DNA from: Branchiostoma floridae
Lineage: Eukaryota; Chordata; Leptocardii; Amphioxiformes; Branchiostomatidae
DNA length: 64,000 nt
Reading direction: 5' to 3'
Assembly: GCF_000003815.2 (NCBI RefSeq)
Contig: NC_049993.1
Location: forward strand, 11,250,778 to 11,314,777
This document shows, one piece after another, positions 1 through 11,742 of this stretch. Position 1 is the stretch's first letter. Every line of letters starts with the position of its first letter. The position numbers were made by a program, and so were the translations under genes. Below the pieces are notes generated by a model that had not been told where the DNA came from, ran no database searches, and saw nothing but the letters and a program-made list of their open reading frames with translations.

Positions 1-309
1 AATCAGAGGAACAGGTTTCGCCAATTAGAAAATGGACACTCTATGTCGGCAGGCATTTGGGGTCTTACCGGGGGCCAACAAGAGGAAGTCAAGTAGAACT
101 TATAGTCAATTGTACCAAGTTTTTACAGTCAAAGGTACAGAGATGGGATTTTTAAATGCCAGTGGGAGTCCAATAATCCACCAAACAGATTCCTTTGTAG
201 CAAAACTGACCAATTACTATTGTTTTGAGTATTGCCAATTCTCATGTTTCCACAGACAATCAGGTCCAGGTTCAGATCCGGACCTGAAATGATCCTCTGG
301 ACCTGAACG

Positions 310-640
310 GGACCTGAATTTTCTGTACTGGTACCTCCCCCTACCAACAGTAGATTTTTTTCTTTCTGCCCTTTCACATCTTATTCTTTGACTTAAGATT
401 TATTTTGGCATTCTATAGCATTAGACTATGATTAGTTATCTGTTTTCTGATACTTTTTTTAAATCTAGGGAATATTTGTGCTCGTTTTACAGCTGCTTTG
501 CACAATTTATTGTGTGGTCGAAATTTTTCTTTTTTTGGAAACGGCCGAAAATTGGTGCGAGCGCGGATGTCATCCATATAATCAAATCAACATGGCCTAA
601 AGCGAATAAAAAAAAAAGAACGACATAAAAGTAATATTGC
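310..640 (+). repeat. Dispersed interspersed repeat, copy A
   Basis: This copy shares a series of motifs with the stretches at 7480-7767 and 47345-47715: a T-rich run then TTTCACA, TTTGGCATTCTATAGCAT, GCTTTGCACAATTTA, a T run, GGAAACGGCCGAAAATTGG, GCGAGCGCGGATG and CATCCAT. No ORF or obvious transposase is present, so it is best read as a short non-autonomous element or its remnant. Confidence 0.6.
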
Positions 641-729
641 CAATAGGATTTTACATTGATTATCTATGAGCGACCCCTAGCAGTCAATGAAATAAATGCT
701 GCAGATTGAATACAGCTTGTGACAGTAGC

Positions 730-1330
730 TGCGCATTGATTGGTCAATCAATCTTAGCTAACCAATCAGCATATAACATTGCTTGATGTACAGTGATATC
801 AATAGAATTATCTGAATGTCCACTTACGCGACCAATCAGTGTCAATATCACCTTCAGGCCGCACAGCACAGTTTTTATCCGCGGCAAAAAATAGTGCGAA
901 TGAAGTCTTCAACAAACGTACCTTATTGCTGAAAAATTACGACCATTTTGTAAACACTTTCGCGTTTACAGTTAAGTTGAAGCCAAATTTAATGTGTGGT
1001 GGTATGATAAGTTGGCCTTTGAGTGCGTATATCGTATTTGAGCGCGTATTTAGAGTGTCATAGGGTCTCATGGTAGCTGCACACCGATTGGTCAATTAAT
1101 TTTAGTGGACCAATCAACATATAGCATTGTTTGATGTACAGTAATATCGATAGAAATTATCTGAATGTACATTCACACGACCAATCAGCGTTGATATCAC
1201 ATTCAGACCGCACAACACAGTTTTTATCCGCGATACAAATGAGTGCGACCGAAATCTTCAACCTATTCACCTTCTTGCTGTATGATTACCGCATTTGTGC
1301 ACCATTTATAAACACCTTGGCGTGAAAGCC
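730..1330. repeat. Degenerate ~355-bp tandem duplication carrying CCAAT boxes
   Basis: Two copies sit head to tail, about 738-925 and 1086-1265. Both contain GATTGGTCAAT, a CCAATCA box, TTTGATGTACAGT or TTGATGTACAGT, AATTATCTGAATGT, CGACCAATCAG, GATATCAC or AATATCAC and CAGTTTTTATCCGCG. The CCAAT boxes occur in both orientations and match the NF-Y core. The two copies differ by scattered substitutions, so the duplication is not recent. Confidence 0.65.
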
Positions 1331-2535
1331 AACGAGGCTGGAATATTTCCTGCGTAGTGGTATAACTTCAGTCGGCTTTCACATCGAATAAGATTGTGGA
1401 GTTTGCCCAATCGACGTATTAATGCGCATGGCCCAGCCGACTGCTTGGTCAGTCTACCTACAGGTTGGTGGAAAATAGTAGAAATAGGCCAAATCAACAT
1501 TTAACATGCCAGAGAAGTTAGCTGTCCAGGGAGTACAGTTTATGACTGTGGTTAGCAAGCGAAAAGATTGAGCCGGCGATTACTACGGAGGATGGCAAAC
1601 AGGTTAACGAAACGTATCCTGCAGTGACAAAAATAATTAGAATCGCTAGGGGTCCTCGTTGACACGTACAGATTATTTGGATAACTGACATACCGCGACA
1701 TTATTTAGTATGAGGTCCAGGTGGATTGAGGTTACAGGTGACTGCTGAGAGAGTGCGCGCGAACTTTGCCATAATATTTGTTTGTTGATGTTTGATCAGG
1801 CGACTCATGAATGGGATAATGTGGCTGCTAGTGACATTGCTGTGTCGACAGGAAAGCGCGCGGCAGGTAAATTATTAAATAGTCCAGGTACAGGGCTGGG
1901 TCAGCAGCGCCAGTAAACGTAAGCTGCGTGTCAACGTCACAGGCATCGTGTCTGAATTCAACTCAACAAAGCGAAAGAAAAAGAGCACAGGAGGTATGAT
2001 TCTTTTCGCAGCGACTAATATTTACGTGGTAGAATATAGAGTGGGAGTTTTGCTTACTGTTTACCTCGTCCTTCGCCAACTGCAGGGCTTGAAATCCATT
2101 TCTTCTGCATACCTACACAGGTACAGGCAGTTTTAAATGTTTAAACTTGACCAGTGGAGGTATGCAGAAAAACTGCATCTAATGTGCACCACTCAAGATT
2201 TGCTTGGCACTTTACTACCTGAACGATCAATCATCAGTAAAAAAATACAATTCTATGCCCAACTCAATATTGGACTTGTGCAGGCTGTAACCCATTAGAA
2301 ATACTTGCACAAGTCCAATTTTACCACAACATTAAACTACACATTGCAGATGGTATGCTACATATACAGTGCAAAGTTGTTGCTTCTTGCCATTTTTGTT
2401 AACGTTACACAAGTGCTAAATACTAGTAACTGATGGCTTGACTGTCATCATTTTCATCATAGTGTTTTTAACATGCAACAAGTTTTAAGCTGATTGTAGA
2501 AACCATTATATTTCTGTTTGGTCCTGTTTTCCAGA

Positions 2536-5500
2536 ATGGCCAGTTGGACCATGTGGTTGATGACCGTGCTGGTCAGCTTGACCACCCTGGTGTTGGTCAG
2601 CTGGGTGCTGGACATCATCAAGCGCTGGAGGATGCCACCTGGACCCTTCTTCTGGCCAATCATCGGCAACCTCTTCTGTAAGCACCCAGAATTGTTTCTG
2701 TATCTGCACCTATGGACAAGTGTTAGGGACATGTACTTTACCATCCCTGTCCTTGGTGCTGAATAACACACACTTTCCCATTCCTGTCTCTGGTACTGAA
2801 TAACACACACTTCACCATTCCTGTCCCTTGTACTCAATAACACACACTTAACCATTCCTGTCAGTGGTACTGAATAACACACACTTCACCATTCCTGTCA
2901 GTGGTACTGAATAACACACACTTCACCATTCCTGTCCCTGGTACTCAATAACACACACTTTACCATTCCTGTCAGTGGTACTGAATAACACACACTTCAC
3001 CATTCCTGTCCCTGGTGCTGAATAACACACACTTCACCATTCCTGTCAGTGGTACTGAATAACACACACTTCACCATTCCTGTCCCTGGTGCTGAATAAC
3101 ACACACTTCACCATTCCTGTCAGTGGTACTGAATAACACACACTTCACCATTCCTGTCCCTGGTACTGAATAACACACACTTCACCATTCCTGTCAGTGG
3201 TACTGAATAACACACACTTCACCATTCCTGTCCCTGGTGCTGAATAACACACACTTCACCATTCCTGTCAGTGGTACTCAATAACACACACTTTACCATT
3301 CCTGTCAGTGGTACTGAATAACACACACTTCACCATTCCTGTCCCTGGTGCTGAATAACACACACTTCACCATTCCTGTCAGTGGTACTCAATAACACAC
3401 TTTACCATTCCTGTCAGTGGTACTGAATAACACACACTTCACCATTCCTGTCCATGGTACTGAATAACACACACTTTACCATCCCTGTCCATTGTACTGA
3501 ATAAGACACACTTCACCATTCCAGCCCCTGATGCTGAATAGCACACACTTGACCATTCCTGTCCCTGGTGCTGAATAACACACACTTAACACACCTTCTG
3601 TATCTGTGAGTGTATTATACCACAGAGGTTCAACCACAAATTGAAGTAATAGAAGTTTATCTTTGTTGGCAGATAAAGGTCTTAAGTTTTCATCAAGCAG
3701 AAAGAATAACCGACTCACTGGGTTGCTTTTTTTTACTTGTAGAGAGGAATCTGTAATTTTGAAATTCATGACTACAGTCCTTATGGTTGTGTGAAAACCC
3801 AGATGTATAAGGGGCTAAAAAGCAAAGGTCTGGAAGGCTGCCAACATGCGCTAACTATACTAACACGACAGTAACTACCCCAGGTATGGCCAAAGGACAG
3901 TAGGTTTTTAACTACTCACTCCGGGAAGAACCTCTACTCTTTTTTATAAGTGTGGTGGGTTCTTTAACATGCTCAATGTGTGGCTCTCCTCAAACACGGG
4001 AATGTCCAATTAGCAAGCCCTAAACAAAGCTAGGTATTCATTTTCACCTGAGTGAAGTGAGGAAATCAAATCAAATTTTTTGTCCGCATTTCTGTATTGA
4101 TCATGACATTTCCGTTCTTTTGTGATACCCAGTGTTTGGAGGCCAGTTCTACCTGACGTTTATCGAGCTGGGTAAGAAGTACGGGGACGTGTTCAGCCTG
4201 AAGCTGGGCATGAGGGACGTGGTGGTGCTCAACAGTCTGGAGGTCATCAGGGAGGCTCTGGTGAAGAAAGGGGCAGACTTCGCAGGCAGGACCCAAACTG
4301 TGACAGGTACATGCCACTGTACTGTGACAAGATTCAGACTCATGATTTTAGTGACATTAATACCTTCTTCTGTCCCATTTCAGGTGACTTGATGTCAGAA
4401 GGTAGGAAGAACATTGCCCAGGGTGACTTCACCCCAACATGGAAGCTACAGAGGAAACTTTTCACTGGTGCTATTAGGTAAGACTGTTGGGCATGTCTGC
4501 TCTAGAAAATGAAAGTTCAACTGTTTTAGCAGATCCCAAACTGTAATATCTAACACAATGGGATTTGAGGTATTTTGCAGATTGCACCAGCCTCATCAGG
4601 GACCACCCAAAGTATCAGTATAGAATTAATGGCTTATTATTGAAGATGGAGGTCCCGTGTTTCAGGAGGTGCTTTGAGCATGTTCAAGGGCAGCAATGTG
4701 GCAACTCCTCCCTGAAGAAGTATACCCTGCTACTGGAGTAGCAAGGAAACTTGCGGACCTGTGTACCACAGGGTACTACAAGGGTCTGATCAAACATGTC
4801 AATCAGTTGTTGAAACCAGATCAAGAAACTGCAGTTCCTCTTTCCAGAGCTTACGCCACAGGGCATGCCTTAGAAGACCATGTCCAGGGAGCTCTGAATG
4901 ACATCATTGCTGAGTTCTCCAGTCTGGAGGGGAAACCTGTGGATGTAGAAGGACACATTTTCAAACTGGTCTGCAATGTGTCCTGTTCAGCTAGCTTTGG
5001 TTACAGGTACAGTCAAATAGATTTTACCTGTATCGCTTATTCCTAATCATTCTCACATTGAGCATGCCAAATTTGTCAAATAGTATAGAAATGATGAAAT
5101 GGCCAATGATTTGTATCTTTTTTCCAACATTAGAACAAGATTCTATCATATGACCGAATCATAGACTTTTAAAAAAACGCATTACACACAACAGAATGTA
5201 TTATATCCTATTATCATGAAAGAACTGGACTGCACTTGCATTTAATCTTCTTGGATCACTGTGCCTTATGTGCTATCTCAGCAGTCCAAAATATCAAGAA
5301 TAAAAATTTCTGTTCCTAATTTTAGCGTTCATATTCACAAGCAAAATCACAGTGATAAATGCAATCAAAAAACGGTGCTGAACCATTGGAGGATGTTACA
5401 AGCTTTTCTGTTGTTTCTTACATGAATGTCTTGGCAGGTATAAGATGGAAGACCCAGATTTTCAGAACTTGTTAAAGATCAGCCAAGACTTCCTGGAGAT

Positions 5501-7963
5501 TGGTTCCCAGGGGATGCTGGCTGATATCTATCCATCTCTCAGCTTCATACCAACACCAAGTGAGTTTTTCATGTATTTTCCAATTTCATAATTCAATAAT
5601 TTCAGTTATATTACAGTCAGAATAAATCTGTCCACATGTTAACTTGTCAGTTCCATCTTATTATCAGCTAACAGTATCATGCAAGGAACCGTCCAGGGAG
5701 GAGGAAAGAGGAAAACAAGAGAGAATGATAATAATGGACAGGGATGATACCACATTGAAAACAGAAAACCAAGAAGGGTGGAGAAAACTGGTTGTCAGAT
5801 CAACTGTGGTGTCCCAACAGTCATATAGTTATGCTAAGAGATAGATGAAGTCAGCTGGTAAATGGGGTATGTGGCATGACTGGCTTGAAAGTTGGGGTTG
5901 TTGAATTCTGACGAACTTAAAGTGTTCTGTTCTCCTTCAGCCAAGACAACCCTCACTAAAATGTTTGGTACCTTCCTGGAGTACTTCAAGCGTCAACTGG
6001 ACCAGCACTTGCAGACCTTTGATCCAGGTAACCTTAATGAGTCTACTGAAGTCTGTTTTTCTCTATTGGTTATAGTAGTGTTTAAGGCAGAAGGGAGAAG
6101 ATTACGTTAAACATTTGGCACCTTGGACAGTCATGTAGAGCTGCAGAACTTGCTATTTCTTCAAGTCAGATGGCCATTGGTTTCAAAATATTCTTTTGCA
6201 CTTTTTCACTTTGCTCCGCAGAGAACCTGCGTGACATCACAGATCACTTCATCAAGCTTCAGAAGGAGGCAGAGGAGGGAGGAGACAAGGACATCAGCTC
6301 TCTGACTGATACACACATCCGACAGACTGTTGTAGATATCCTTGCTGGTGAGTGGACTAGATCAGTTTAGCTTGACTTATCATCTGAGGCTTCTAGCAAC
6401 TCTCTTCCCCTCACCCCACATACCACACACATCTTACACCTGTCAGGTCCCTAGAGCCTTCTCTCCCCTTAATTACTTAATTCTCTTTAGCCTTAGCTTT
6501 AATTGTAGTAATCTAATAGATGTGATAAGAGTGCATAGTATTCGATGAGAATGGTCTTTTATAATGATTGGAGGGATTTCTAGTGTCTAGCCTTTCTTTA
6601 ATATATTTTACTATGTGTACCATGCAGGGAATGTCACATGTCATGTGTATTTGAATCTACTATAATTGAAGTCCATGCATTGAGGTCAATCCCGGTATGT
6701 GAGATGATAGCCTTGTGTACAGTACATTACGTCTTGAATTATTACAGGAGCTATTGACACACTGGTGCAAACCATGCGCTGGTCCCTCCTACTCCTGGCT
6801 GCACACCCTGAGGTACAGGAGAAGCTGGCAGCTGAACTGGACAGCATCGTGGAACAGCACAGGCAGCCTGCACTGTCGGACCGCACTGCCCTGCCATACA
6901 TGGATGCTACAATCAACGAGATTCTGCGGTTTGGGATTGTGGCCCCGATAGCTGTTCCTCACACTACAACTGTGGACACTTCCCTGAGTAAGAGCTCTGT
7001 TTGTTGCTGTTGCTATCAATAAACACATAGGAGATACATTTTATCAAAATTGTCCAATCTGGTATTCATAGGGTTAGGTTGAATCTACTCATTTACAAAA
7101 GTCAAATCATGAAAGTGCTTTTAAGTTCAGTTAAAAAATTAAAATTGCATTAGAACACAGTTTAGTTTTTAGTTAGAACACTACTTAGTTTAGTCAGAAA
7201 CAGGACATGGCAGTACTAAACTATCCTTTCTTTCCCACAGGGGGCTACAAGATCCCCAAAGGCACCTGGGTAATGCCCAACCTGTGGAACGTTGTGCGTA
7301 ATCCCGTGATCTGGGGTGATCCTGAAGTGTTCCGCCCTGAACGCTTCCTGGATGACGATGGGAAAGTCTTACCTAAACCATCTGCACTCCTGCCTTTCAG
7401 GTAGGCAAGTAGAGGTTTATTTCAAATTTGCTCCAATATGACACTTATGCCATGTTGATTTGATTATATGGATGACATCCTCTAGAAACCCCAAAACTGA
7501 TGCGAGCGAGTGAATAAAAAACAGTTTGGCCCCCAAAAAGTTGCCTTCACTATGAAATTTAAGTGGTCAGGAAAGCTGAACAATAGATCCTTTTTTTTTC
7601 ACATCTTCTTCTATGACCTTGTAATTGCCATTCTATGACATTAGTAGACGTTTTACAATACTTTTTGGCATCCTATGGCATATCTTTGCTTACTAGTATT
7701 TTACAGTTGCTTTGTACAATTTACAGTATGGTTGAAAACTTTTTTTTATTTTTGGAAACGGCTGCAGTGCTGGTCGGCGAGCCTGTCCAGGTGAACCCAT
7801 GGCCAGGGCTGACATGTTCCTCATGCTGGGGGGACTGGTGCAGAAGTTCAAGTTCAGCCTGCCGGAGGGGGAGGGGCCACCTGACCTCACCCCGGATCCC
7901 AAGGGTGCCGGCCTCTTCAGTCTGGCTTCTCCCTACAAGGTGGTGATGACCCGCAGGAAGTAA
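2536..7963 (+). CDS. Cytochrome P450, CYP2 clan, CYP17-like; complete, 10 coding exons, 499 aa
   Basis: Exons: 2536-2677, 4133-4306, 4384-4477, 4848-5006, 5438-5559, 5941-6027, 6222-6347, 6748-6987, 7241-7400, 7768-7963. They join in frame for 1500 nt, ending in TAA. The product is a haem-thiolate monooxygenase anchored in the ER by a hydrophobic N-terminus (residues 5-25) followed by a PPGP hinge (34-37). Family landmarks are present: WKLQR C-helix (125-129), AGAIDT I-helix with the acid-alcohol pair (301-306), EILR (359-362), FRPERF (412-417) and the haem loop FSAGRRACPGE with Cys441. Length and Cys position are close to vertebrate CYP17 (Cys442). The stretches FAGRTQ, VAPIAVPH and LPF before the haem loop also resemble the CYP17/CYP21/CYP1 group. 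A steroid substrate is inference. The start follows an acceptor-like site, so a 5' UTR exon is likely. Confidence 0.93.
2725..3595 (+). repeat. 37-bp minisatellite in P450 intron 1 (~23 copies)
   Basis: The unit reads TTCACCATTCCTGTCAGTGG then TACTGAATAACACACAC. Many copies alternate between a GTCAGTGGTACT version and a GTCCCTGGTGCT version, giving a 74-bp higher-order period. Outer copies are more diverged than inner ones, as expected from unequal exchange. Long minus-strand reading frames here are by-products of the repeat and are not genes. Confidence 0.92.
7480..7767 (+). repeat. Dispersed repeat, copy B, abutting the P450 last-exon acceptor
   Basis: It begins AACCCCAAAACTGATGCGAG as in copy C and ends with TTTTTGGAAACGGC, the same end motif as copy A, only a few bases before the AG that opens the last P450 exon. 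The T-rich tract that would serve as the polypyrimidine tract therefore belongs to the repeat. Confidence 0.65.
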
Positions 7964-9111
7964 ATAGATTCAGTGACCCAGGAAGTGAATGGTTTTAACA
8001 CAGTAACCTTAATCTTCTGGATGTTGTAAAATGCTATCTGGCACACTGCTGTAACTTAATCAAATAGTCAGCAAAAGAGTATCAGCATTCAACAACTTTG
8101 TGAAATGTAAGGGAATTTACAACTTTGACACTACAGAGTATCAAAAATCATGCTTGACACTCCTAATCGTTGATGCTTTAAGAATCTCTTCTAAAGTGTC
8201 TTAACAAATTTTTAATACAACATATGAACATTTCATCAAGGAAAAGTCATAGAAGATATATAGGATTGGCTTAAAGTGTAAAGACAAGATGGCATTCAAT
8301 ACTCCTTAAGGTTTGGTTGTAAGAAGAAAGTTGAGATGGGAAATGCTGTTGTTTTTGGAACTTAGACTACATAGAATTACGTAGTTGTTTTAAAAAGCTA
8401 TATTTAAGTGTAGTAAAGACAAGATGTGATGAGCTTTCTTATATTCTGTAACTAATATTGCCTTGGATCGGAATTAATTAGCATAAACTGTAAATATTGA
8501 ATTATGAATAATTTATTTCTCGACCAGAGAAAGATTTTATATCTTATTTTTATCTTAATAGAAAGAGAGATGTTATATAGTAGTACGAAGTCAGTAAGGG
8601 AATTTGGTGTTATACTACATTGATTGCTTTATCATGGTCATTGTACATTTCTAAAAAAAGAACAAATAATAGTGTCTGTGGTATCATACAAAAAGCTTGT
8701 TTCATTTGTTCTGAAGTCATAGGAAGACGTGTGTAATACTATTATAATGGCTGCTTACAATTTTCTTTTGAACAGCCTGTTCAGCACCAAGGACAGTACC
8801 AAGTCAGAAATCATCATCATCTGCAGTGATACGTTGGTAAATTTCTTTGTTACATGTGTAGCTCTGATTTTGTTAGAATGTGTTAGGTAAGTTGTAGTGT
8901 TGATAGTAAGACTGTATGAGATTCAGGTATTACAATACAAAAGTTTATGAAGATAACTTGCTTTATTGCGTTATTACCCTACCAAATCCTGTTTTTACTC
9001 AAGGTTAAAGGTCTAAAAAGCCCAGCACAGGGAAAAATTGCCAGCAGGACGAGGTCCTTTTTCGAAATTTGAATTAGTGGAAACTCATCCCCTATCACAC
9101 AACATCTATCA
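7964..9111. other. P450 3' UTR and intergenic DNA
   Basis: This A+T-rich stretch follows the P450 stop codon. I see no coding exon and no canonical AATAAA close to the stop, so the transcript end could not be placed. The minus-strand gene's duplicated 3' exons begin just beyond. Confidence 0.5.
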
Positions 9112-10880
9112 TACAGATATGGAAACAATCCACAGTCGTAATATTTATATATGCATAAAATCTACTGGACGATTCTAAACTCCGTGTAAGATCAAGGCGG
9201 TAAGTTCAGTGTCTGAGAGCGCTGGATGAGGTCTTGACGGCTGGCGCACGCCTGGAAAATCGAAATAGTAGGTTTAGATAAAGATGGACAATGAGTATAT
9301 ACATGTAGGTTATCTTTATGACAGCGATTTCCAATAGCACCAAAACTTGCAATACAAACAATGAAACAATCTAGAAAAACCCGAAATGTCGTTTCTGTAG
9401 TTCTGATAGAAACGCCTTTGCATGACGAACAGAAGAAGGCATACACATATTAAAAGGATGATCTTCATCATACACAATTGGAACAGCCGATCGAGAGTAT
9501 GTCCTAAAACGTTTATCACAAAAAGGTCCATCATAAATGAAAAGCTGAGGTTTTACCCCATATATTGCACGACGTAGTTCCAGGGGTCCAACTTTCTGAT
9601 GCACCCTGGGAACGGCAGCAAATTTAAAGAGAACATAAAATTTTTGAGGACAAAAATAGTTGTTAATTCAATAAGCTGCGGGACTTTCGTACAGGTAATG
9701 ATGAAATCGTCATATATAGTAATGTGGAAATATTTTAGATGGTACGTAGCGAGTATGTCACATAACTGAAATAAACATTGACGAATGCGCCTACATTCTC
9801 TGGTTATCTTACAAACGTAGACTACTGAAACGTAACGTTTAATCTCAGTAGCTAAAGCTAACAGTATCATGTCAACATAAGGCGGTAGAAATGCCAAGAT
9901 GCAATGGCCAATGCTACTACAAGTATATCACCTTGGGGTCGGGTACCCAGATATCTATCAAATAAAACTACACATGTATAAGCAGTTATGATAGGGAAAG
10001 GCCAAAGTTGTCCAAAAACGGTAATGTTGTTAACATTTATCCTAAACCTAGTCGTTACGCACAGTAAGTGATATGTACATGAATGTAGGCGGCGCTTCCA
10101 AGGACAGCAGCGGCGTTACACCGGCCCCTCTCGACGCCCCTTACACCAACCCAACTCGCGTTTATAAAAGCCTAAAAGTCATTCTAAATGACTATGAAAA
10201 CATCTAGACCTGTTTTCGGGTGTTCATTGGCTTTAAGACTGATGGCCTGTATAGTTTTACATTATTCCGTGTCGCGAGGACATACCCCACGAGAGCCCAA
10301 CCTGCAGTACCGTTCCCGACCGCGACCACAAAAGTTGGAAAGGCAACCGCCAAATTGCAAAATTTCGGTCTTTTCGGGAATGGGGAAATCGTGAAAGGCT
10401 CGAAAAGGGGTTCAAGTTTTGAGGCCTGTATTGCTTTGTTTTTGAACAAGTGACCATCTGAAGTAATGTAAAGACAATATTTGAAACATTTCACAAATAT
10501 AAACGTGGAATATCAGATAATAAATGACATATTTCCTTCGCATTTTGCCGATTGAAGTTGCCTAGTGTACATTCGATGAACGTATTCACTCTCTGGTGGG
10601 CTATCTCATCCGAATTTCAATCCTAATTTGTGAAATAATAAGTTGTGAGCTAATATTACAGTGATATTGTCTGTTTTATACAATAAATCCAATTTTTCTT
10701 CGAAAATGCTGCAAGTTGCGTAGATTTCCGAACTGTGCAATATAACCTTAGACGTCTGGGGGAGTTGTTTTAATGGCTGAATTTTTGTCAGTGTCTACAT
10801 TATCTAGGACTTATCATTTCTACAACACTGGACAAAAACACCTTAACCGTCTCGACTGACTGTCCCGACTGACTGAATTA
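9112..10880 (-). repeat. Partial tandem duplicate of the 3' end of the disordered-protein gene (copy 1)
   Basis: This ~1.77-kb stretch matches 11653-13450 throughout: the same final two exons, the intron between them, and the preceding intron up to the donor of exon 6. Copy 1 lies on the 3' side of the intact copy with respect to the gene. The exon-6 donor is mutated (TTAAGG where the intact copy has GTAAGG), so copy 1 cannot use its own exon 6. The duplicated exons 9557-9605 and 9192-9251 keep AG acceptors, and the first keeps a GT donor. A 44-bp deletion in the first shifts the frame. Confidence 0.85.
9192..9605 (-). CDS. Candidate alternative 3' exons (49 nt + 60 nt) giving a different C-terminus
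   Basis: Exons 9557-9605 and 9192-9251 are the duplicated versions of exons 7 and 8 of the disordered-protein gene. If exon 6 (13434-13633) splices to 9605, the frame stays open. Because of the 44-bp deletion, the last exon is then read in a different frame, ending ACASRQDLIQRSQTLNLPP and a stop at 9192-9194. They may equally be decayed exons that are never used. I cannot decide without transcript data. Confidence 0.35.
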
Positions 10881-11652
10881 TACTGTGAATACAGGGAAGC
10901 ACAAACCTGTTTGAATAGTCCTTTTTCTAAAATTGAAAAAGCGATAACTCGCCCCCGTTTTCTAGTGTTTGTTCCGAAAAGACTCGCATATTGCTAACGA
11001 AGCATCTCTCATTCCCAGATTTGCTCATTTTTCGATTTGTGAAACTAAATGGGTGATTATGAGGTTTAAGGCCCCCTTCTTTCATGTGCGTATACTTTAA
11101 CCTGAGGCATGTCCTGACCACCTAGCGACCAGGGTTTCATCACAGGTGAATCAATAAGTTCTGTAGTCGGCCGATCTGAGGCATGGGGTACCTTCGAGGC
11201 TTGAAGAAGGCGGTATAGTATACGTGTATGTACGTACGGCCTATTTTCGCTCTATTCTGGTTTCATTTATCTCTGATGATACCTTTCATAATTACCAAAT
11301 ATTTCCATAAATCGTTCACCTGGGGCAAATGCACACTTTACTGTAGCAGGCCTTTGAATCAAGTGTCGACATTTAGCAAGACTCCAGTAAAAGTAACTGT
11401 GGTCTACAAATGTCAACTCCATACATTATTTAATTGCCATAACATTGAATTAAAAGGCACCAATATCTGGGATTAGGCAGCAAGAGTTTATTATGTTTGC
11501 AAATTGTAGCACCCAATTAATTTCACGTCAATTATGACATTCTGTACTGTCTACATCTAACATTGTTCATTTACTATACATACACTTTATGTAACTTTCT
11601 ATGTAACGTTATATGATCTAGTACTGCACAACAAGTTTTATTGCGGCCTATT
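10881..11652. other. Unique spacer between the two duplicate copies
   Basis: No similarity between the two duplicate blocks extends into this spacer. I see no supported exon, RNA gene or clear repeat in it. Confidence 0.4.
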
Positions 11653-11742
11653 CATACAGATATGAAAACAGTCCACAGTCGTAATATATGCATAAACTCT
11701 ACTAGACGATTCTAAACTCCGTGTAAGATCAAGGCGGTAAGT

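Larger units (their letters stand above)
1..2535. other. Upstream intergenic DNA of the P450 gene
   Basis: I see no convincing coding exon here. The stretch holds a dispersed repeat copy (about 310-640) and a degenerate tandem duplication with CCAAT boxes (about 730-1330). The P450 start codon follows a splice-acceptor-like tract (TGTTTTCCAG, ending at 2534), so a non-coding 5' exon may lie in this region. A donor-like AGGAG/GTATGA near 1990 is a weak candidate for its end. The promoter could not be located from sequence alone. Confidence 0.5.

Noticed and set aside
2457-3769. Minus-strand frames with repeated CYSAPGTGMVK-like peptides
   Set aside because: They are translations of the 37-bp minisatellite, change frame between units, and lie in a P450 intron.
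7635-7946. Plus-strand frame lacking a haem motif, suggesting a broken P450
   Set aside because: It runs through the intron in the wrong frame. Splicing 7400 to 7768 restores an intact FSAGRRACPGE loop.
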